Part shown: in pieces, positions 29,945 to 32,833 of the stretch
Numbering within the stretch: position 1 is the first letter of the stretch
Layout: each line of letters begins with the position of its first letter
Origin: Mesorhizobium silamurunense
GTDB taxonomy: Bacteria; Pseudomonadota; Alphaproteobacteria; Rhizobiales; Rhizobiaceae
Length of the DNA stretch: 32,833 nt
Direction of reading: 5' to 3'
Assembly: GCF_014843825.1 (NCBI RefSeq)
Contig: NZ_JHQR01000275.1
Span: 1-32,833 of the forward strand
Notes under the pieces: generated by a model
The model's database searches: none
What the model saw: only the letters and a program-made list of their open reading frames with translations
What the model was told of the DNA's origin: nothing
Program-made: the position numbers and the translations under genes

Positions 29945-30136
29945 GACAGGTCCACTGGTAGACGAGCGGGCGAAGGATGAAAAGTCGGCGCCGACAACTT
30001 CCTGCGCGCTTGTGATCCCCACATCAATCGGGCATTTGTGCGGCGCTGCCGTCGAACCCCGGCAGTTCCAGGGCAGGTGAGCGATGGTTTGCCTGTGGAT
30101 TTTCGCCAACCAAAGGCAGGCTAGACGAGAGGTCAG

Positions 30137-31285
30137 ATGGTCGTTTCGCTTTCACGCCGCGGCGAGGTTGAGCCGTTCCACGCCATGGATATCTTGGCCG
30201 AAGCCAATCGGCTTAAGGCTGCTGGCATCCCGGTGGTGTCGATGGCGGTCGGCCAGCCGTCGGACCCGGCGCCGGCCGGCGTCCGCGAAGCCGCGGCTCT
30301 GGCGCTTGAGCACGGTCGCATCGGCTACACCGACGCTTTAGGGCTGGCACAACTGCGCAAGGCGATCGCCACGCACTATGGCGAGCATTACGGGATCGAT
30401 GTTGCCCCGGCCCGTATCGCCGTCACCACCGGCTCGTCCGCCGCCTTCAACCTGGCTTTCCTGGCGATGTTCGATCCGGGCGACCGCGTCGCCATCGCGG
30501 CGCCCGGCTATCCCGCCTATCGCAACATCATGGCCGCGCTCGGCATCGAGATCGTCGAGATCGAGCTCGGCTCTGATGCCTATCTTCACGCCGATCATCT
30601 GAAGGCCGCGCATCGCGAGAAGCCGCTGAAAGGGGTGCTGTTCGCCAGCCCAGCCAATCCGACAGGCGCGGTGATCCCGGCGGACGAGCTTGCGGCGCTG
30701 GTAAAGACGGCGGAGGAACTCGGCATCGCCGTGATATCGGACGAGATCTACCACCGGCTGGCTTACGCCGCGCCGGATGTCAGCGCATTGGCTTGTGGCG
30801 CGGGCGCGACCGTGATCAACTCCTTCTCGAAATACTATTGCATGACCGGCTGGCGTATCGGCTGGATGGTGCTGCCGGAGGAGCTGGTGCGGCCGGTCGA
30901 GCGCATCGCCCAGAGCCTCTACATCTCGCCGCCGGAGCTGTCGCAGATTGCGGCGATCGAAGCCTTCAAGGCCACGCAAGAGCTGGAAGCGGTGAAGGCC
31001 CGTTATGCCTGGAACCGCGACCTTCTGATGAAGCGACTGCCGGAGCTCGGCTTCGCGCTCGCGGCACCGATGGACGGCGCCTTTTACGCCTTCTGCGACG
31101 TCACCCGGCACACCAATGACAGCATGGCCTTCGCGCGCAAGATGCTGGCCGAGGCGCATGTGGCGGCAACGCCCGGCCGCGACTTCGATCCGCTGCAGGG
31201 CCATCGCACCATGCGCTTTTCCTATGCCGGCAGCCATGGCGACATGGTTGAGGCGCTGGCGCGTATCGAACGCTGGCTGAAATAG
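30137..31285 (+). CDS. PLP-dependent class I/II aminotransferase
   Basis: The 382-residue protein is a fold-type I aminotransferase. It has MAVGQPSDPAP (substrate loop), TGSSAAFNLAF (phosphate loop, 98-108), ASPANPTGAVI (N174), VISDEIYHRLAY (D202, Y205), the Schiff-base K232 in NSFSKYYCMTGWRIGW, and the C-terminal MRFSYAGS where the substrate-carboxylate Arg sits. The closest type is aspartate aminotransferase-like; the amino-acid specificity cannot be read. AGAGG precedes the ATG. Glutaminase follows after 6 bp, so the two form an operon that could connect glutamate supply to transamination. Confidence 0.93.
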   Translation: MVVSLSRRGEVEPFHAMDILAEANRLKAAGIPVVSMAVGQPSDPAPAGVREAAALALEHGRIGYTDALGLAQLRKAIATHYGEHYGIDVAPARIAVTTGSSAAFNLAFLAMFDPGDRVAIAAPGYPAYRNIMAALGIEIVEIELGSDAYLHADHLKAAHREKPLKGVLFASPANPTGAVIPADELAALVKTAEELGIAVISDEIYHRLAYAAPDVSALACGAGATVINSFSKYYCMTGWRIGWMVLPEELVRPVERIAQSLYISPPELSQIAAIEAFKATQELEAVKARYAWNRDLLMKRLPELGFALAAPMDGAFYAFCDVTRHTNDSMAFARKMLAEAHVAATPGRDFDPLQGHRTMRFSYAGSHGDMVEALARIERWLK

Positions 31286-31291
31286 AAGCCA

Positions 31292-32221
31292 ATGCCTAAA
31301 CTCGAGCAAGCGCTGGCCGAGGTTGCCGCCGAAATGGCGGAGCGCACCGATCGCGGCGATGTCGCCACCTACATCCCGCAGCTCGGCAAGGTCGATCCGG
31401 GGAAATTCGGCATTGCCGCCGTGACCAATGACGGCCGTGTCATCCTCGCCGGTGACGCTGATCAGCCCTTTTCCATCCAGAGCGTCTCGAAAGTGTTCAC
31501 CTTGACGCTGGCGCTGGGCAAGGTCGGCGATGCGCTGTGGCAGCGCGTCGGCCGCGAGCCCTCCGGCAACCCGTTCAACTCGATCGTCCAGCTCGAGCAT
31601 GAGAACGGCATCCCGCGCAATCCGTTCATCAATGCAGGCGCCATTGTCATCTCCGACGTCCTGCTTGCCGGCCATCAGCCGCGCGAGGCGATAGGCGAGA
31701 TCCTGCGCTTCGTCCATTTCCTCGCCGACGACGACACCATCATCATCGACCGCGAGGTCGCGGCCTCCGAGCGCGCCACCGGCTACCGCAATTTCGCTCT
31801 GGCCAATTACATGAAATCCTTCGGCAATCTCCATCACGAGCCGGAGCTGGCCTTGGGCGTCTACTTCCACCATTGCGCCATTGCGATGAGCTGCCGGCAA
31901 CTCGCCATGGCCGGCCGCTTCCTAGCCAATGGCGGCAGGAATCCGGCGACCGGGCATTCCGTGGTGTCGACCGAGCGGGCGCGCCGCATCGGCGCGCTGA
32001 TGCTGACCTGCGGCCATTATGACGGCTCCGGCGACTTCGCCTTCCGCGTCGGCATTCCGGGAAAAAGCGGCGTCGGAGGCGGCATTCTTGGCATCGTGCC
32101 CGGCGTTGCCTCGCTCGCCGTCTGGTCGCCGGGCCTCAACGAGAACGGCAACTCCAAGCTCGGCTCCATCGCGCTGGAGAAGCTCGCCAGGATGATGAAC
32201 TGGTCGATCTTCGCGCCCTAA
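31292..32221 (+). CDS. glsA: Glutaminase
   Basis: The 309-residue enzyme is a serine-dependent glutaminase with a beta-lactamase-like fold. SIQSVSKVFTL holds the catalytic S64 and K67. GREPSGNPFNSIVQLEHENGIPRNPFINAGAI is the family hallmark, and GIPGKSGVGGGILGIVPG is the glycine-rich substrate loop. It hydrolyses glutamine to glutamate and ammonia in the cytosol. It starts 6 bp after the aminotransferase stop, indicating co-transcription. The unit ends at a strong two-way terminator. Confidence 0.96.
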   Translation: MPKLEQALAEVAAEMAERTDRGDVATYIPQLGKVDPGKFGIAAVTNDGRVILAGDADQPFSIQSVSKVFTLTLALGKVGDALWQRVGREPSGNPFNSIVQLEHENGIPRNPFINAGAIVISDVLLAGHQPREAIGEILRFVHFLADDDTIIIDREVAASERATGYRNFALANYMKSFGNLHHEPELALGVYFHHCAIAMSCRQLAMAGRFLANGGRNPATGHSVVSTERARRIGALMLTCGHYDGSGDFAFRVGIPGKSGVGGGILGIVPGVASLAVWSPGLNENGNSKLGSIALEKLARMMNWSIFAP

Positions 32222-32261
32222 CGCGTGTTCGGGACCTGGAACTGAAGCCGCTTGAAAAAGA

Positions 32262-32293
32262 AAATCCCGCGCCGAGATGGCGCGGGATTTTTT
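32262..32293. terminator. Bidirectional terminator between glutaminase and rne
   Basis: AAATCCCGCGCC (32262-32273) pairs perfectly over 12 bp with GGCGCGGGATTT (32279-32290) around a 5-base loop. TTT GTT follows on the plus strand and TTCTTTTTC on the minus strand. It lies between the convergent glutaminase and rne genes and can end both transcripts. Confidence 0.9.
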
Positions 32294-32324
32294 GTTAAAA
32301 GATCAGGATAATCGACTGAAAATC

Positions 32325-32833
32325 CTAGAAAAAGCCTTTCCGCTGCCACCAACCGGCGCGCTTCGGCTTTTCTTCGACCTTGGCCTCATCGCTGACGTTG
32401 GACGAAACGACGGGGACGACCGGCGCGTCGATCGACTGGGGCTTGCGCCGCGTCGGGTGCGCATTGACGGGCGCCGCGGCCTCGGTCGGAGCAGAAGCAG
32501 CGACGACTGCCGGTTCCGGTTCGGCGGCCACGGGTTCAGCGGGAAGTTCCGCCGCCGGCTCGGGCGCTTTCTCGGAGACCGTTTCCTCGGCAGCCTTCTT
32601 TGATCGCGATGCACGGCGCGGCTTCTTCGGCTTCTCCGTCTCCGGAGCATCGTCATTGGCGGGCGAGGGCGCGGCCTGCCCTTCGGCTGTGGCGACCGGC
32701 GGCGCGCCTTCGGGAGCTTCGACGTCCACTTCATCGCCTTCGAAACCATCGCCGGCTTCGGCGGCGGTTTCGCCTTCCTCGCGGCGATTGCGCTTGCCGC
32801 CGCGCTTGCCGCGGCGGCGCTTCTTGCCCTGAC
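32325..32833 (-). CDS. rne: Ribonuclease E, C-terminal part (5' end beyond the window)
   Basis: The minus-strand frame is open from the window edge to a TAG at 32325, about 169 codons. It begins in a basic stretch (KKRRRGKRGGKRNRREEGE), followed by a long disordered acidic/Ala/Pro region with a second basic patch (KPKKPRRASRSKKAAEE). It ends KPKRAGWWQRKGFF, a C-terminus I recognise from rhizobial RNase E. This is the degradosome scaffold region, not the catalytic S1/RNase domain, which lies upstream outside the window. Low-complexity composition limits certainty, but the tail and codon pattern support it. Confidence 0.8.
   Translation of the reverse strand, partial: QGKKRRRGKRGGKRNRREEGETAAEAGDGFEGDEVDVEAPEGAPPVATAEGQAAPSPANDDAPETEKPKKPRRASRSKKAAEETVSEKAPEPAAELPAEPVAAEPEPAVVAASAPTEAAAPVNAHPTRRKPQSIDAPVVPVVSSNVSDEAKVEEKPKRAGWWQRKGFF

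Noticed and set aside
1..32833. CRISPR array, tRNA, rRNA, prophage or insertion sequence
   Set aside because: Scanning by eye showed no regularly spaced direct repeats, no cloverleaf or rRNA sequence and no transposase, integrase or phage proteins.

Overview
The window looks like a stretch of core chromosome from an alphaproteobacterium of the order Hyphomicrobiales (Rhizobiales), most probably Mesorhizobium or a close Phyllobacteriaceae relative. The reasons are the high GC content, the Rhizobiales-type palindromic intergenic repeats, an NDUFA12-type complex I accessory subunit, DUF2155, a PAS_5 protein, BTLCP and PilZ proteins, and the close similarity of the housekeeping proteins to rhizobial ones. 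No phage, plasmid, transposase, CRISPR array, tRNA or rRNA gene was found.

Layout. 1-3240: a secreted glycerophosphodiesterase-like protein, a palindromic repeat, then a divergent pair of a PdxI-like aldo/keto reductase and a LysR regulator. 3241-4410: the rplM-rpsI ribosomal protein operon on the minus strand, with a clear promoter, a structured leader and a terminator. 4534-6078: a frameshifted SRPBCC gene divergent from a TetR regulator across two tandem operators, then a PaaI-type thioesterase. 6232-10182: plus-strand genes for a crotonase-fold protein without catalytic glutamates, an ATPase overlapping a CoA-binding protein, O-acetylhomoserine sulfhydrylase (metY) and a cupin. 10206-13901: a cytochrome P450, two membrane proteins of unknown function, a gamma-class carbonic anhydrase and an ankyrin protein.

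13950-18295: a signalling neighbourhood with a periplasmic BTLCP cysteine protease, a double PilZ protein, a PAS_5 protein, a rhomboid protease behind a GANTC-rich intergenic region, and a CBS-pair protein. 18295-20933: a YjhX (TopAI-like) protein, a candidate minus-strand small RNA, gatB and a GNAT. 20992-22679: panB-panC. 22903-25066: NDUFA12, a DUF2155 protein, an NTF2-like protein and the N-end-rule transferase aat. 25247-29944, all minus: M48 protease with TPR-like tail, DsbA-like protein, aroQ, accB, accC. This joins envelope quality control with shikimate and fatty-acid synthesis genes. 30137-32221: an aminotransferase followed 6 bp later by glutaminase. A two-way terminator separates these from the 3' end of rne (RNase E), which runs off the window.

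The coding content is mostly ordinary and conserved. The less explained signals are non-coding or contextual. They are three copies of one nested-palindrome repeat family, a candidate sRNA with an anti-Shine-Dalgarno loop next to gatB, a G-quadruplex motif inside a terminator loop, a cluster of CcrM sites, twin TetR operators beside a broken target gene, and the BTLCP/PilZ/PAS cluster. No clear novel multi-gene system could be demonstrated from sequence alone.
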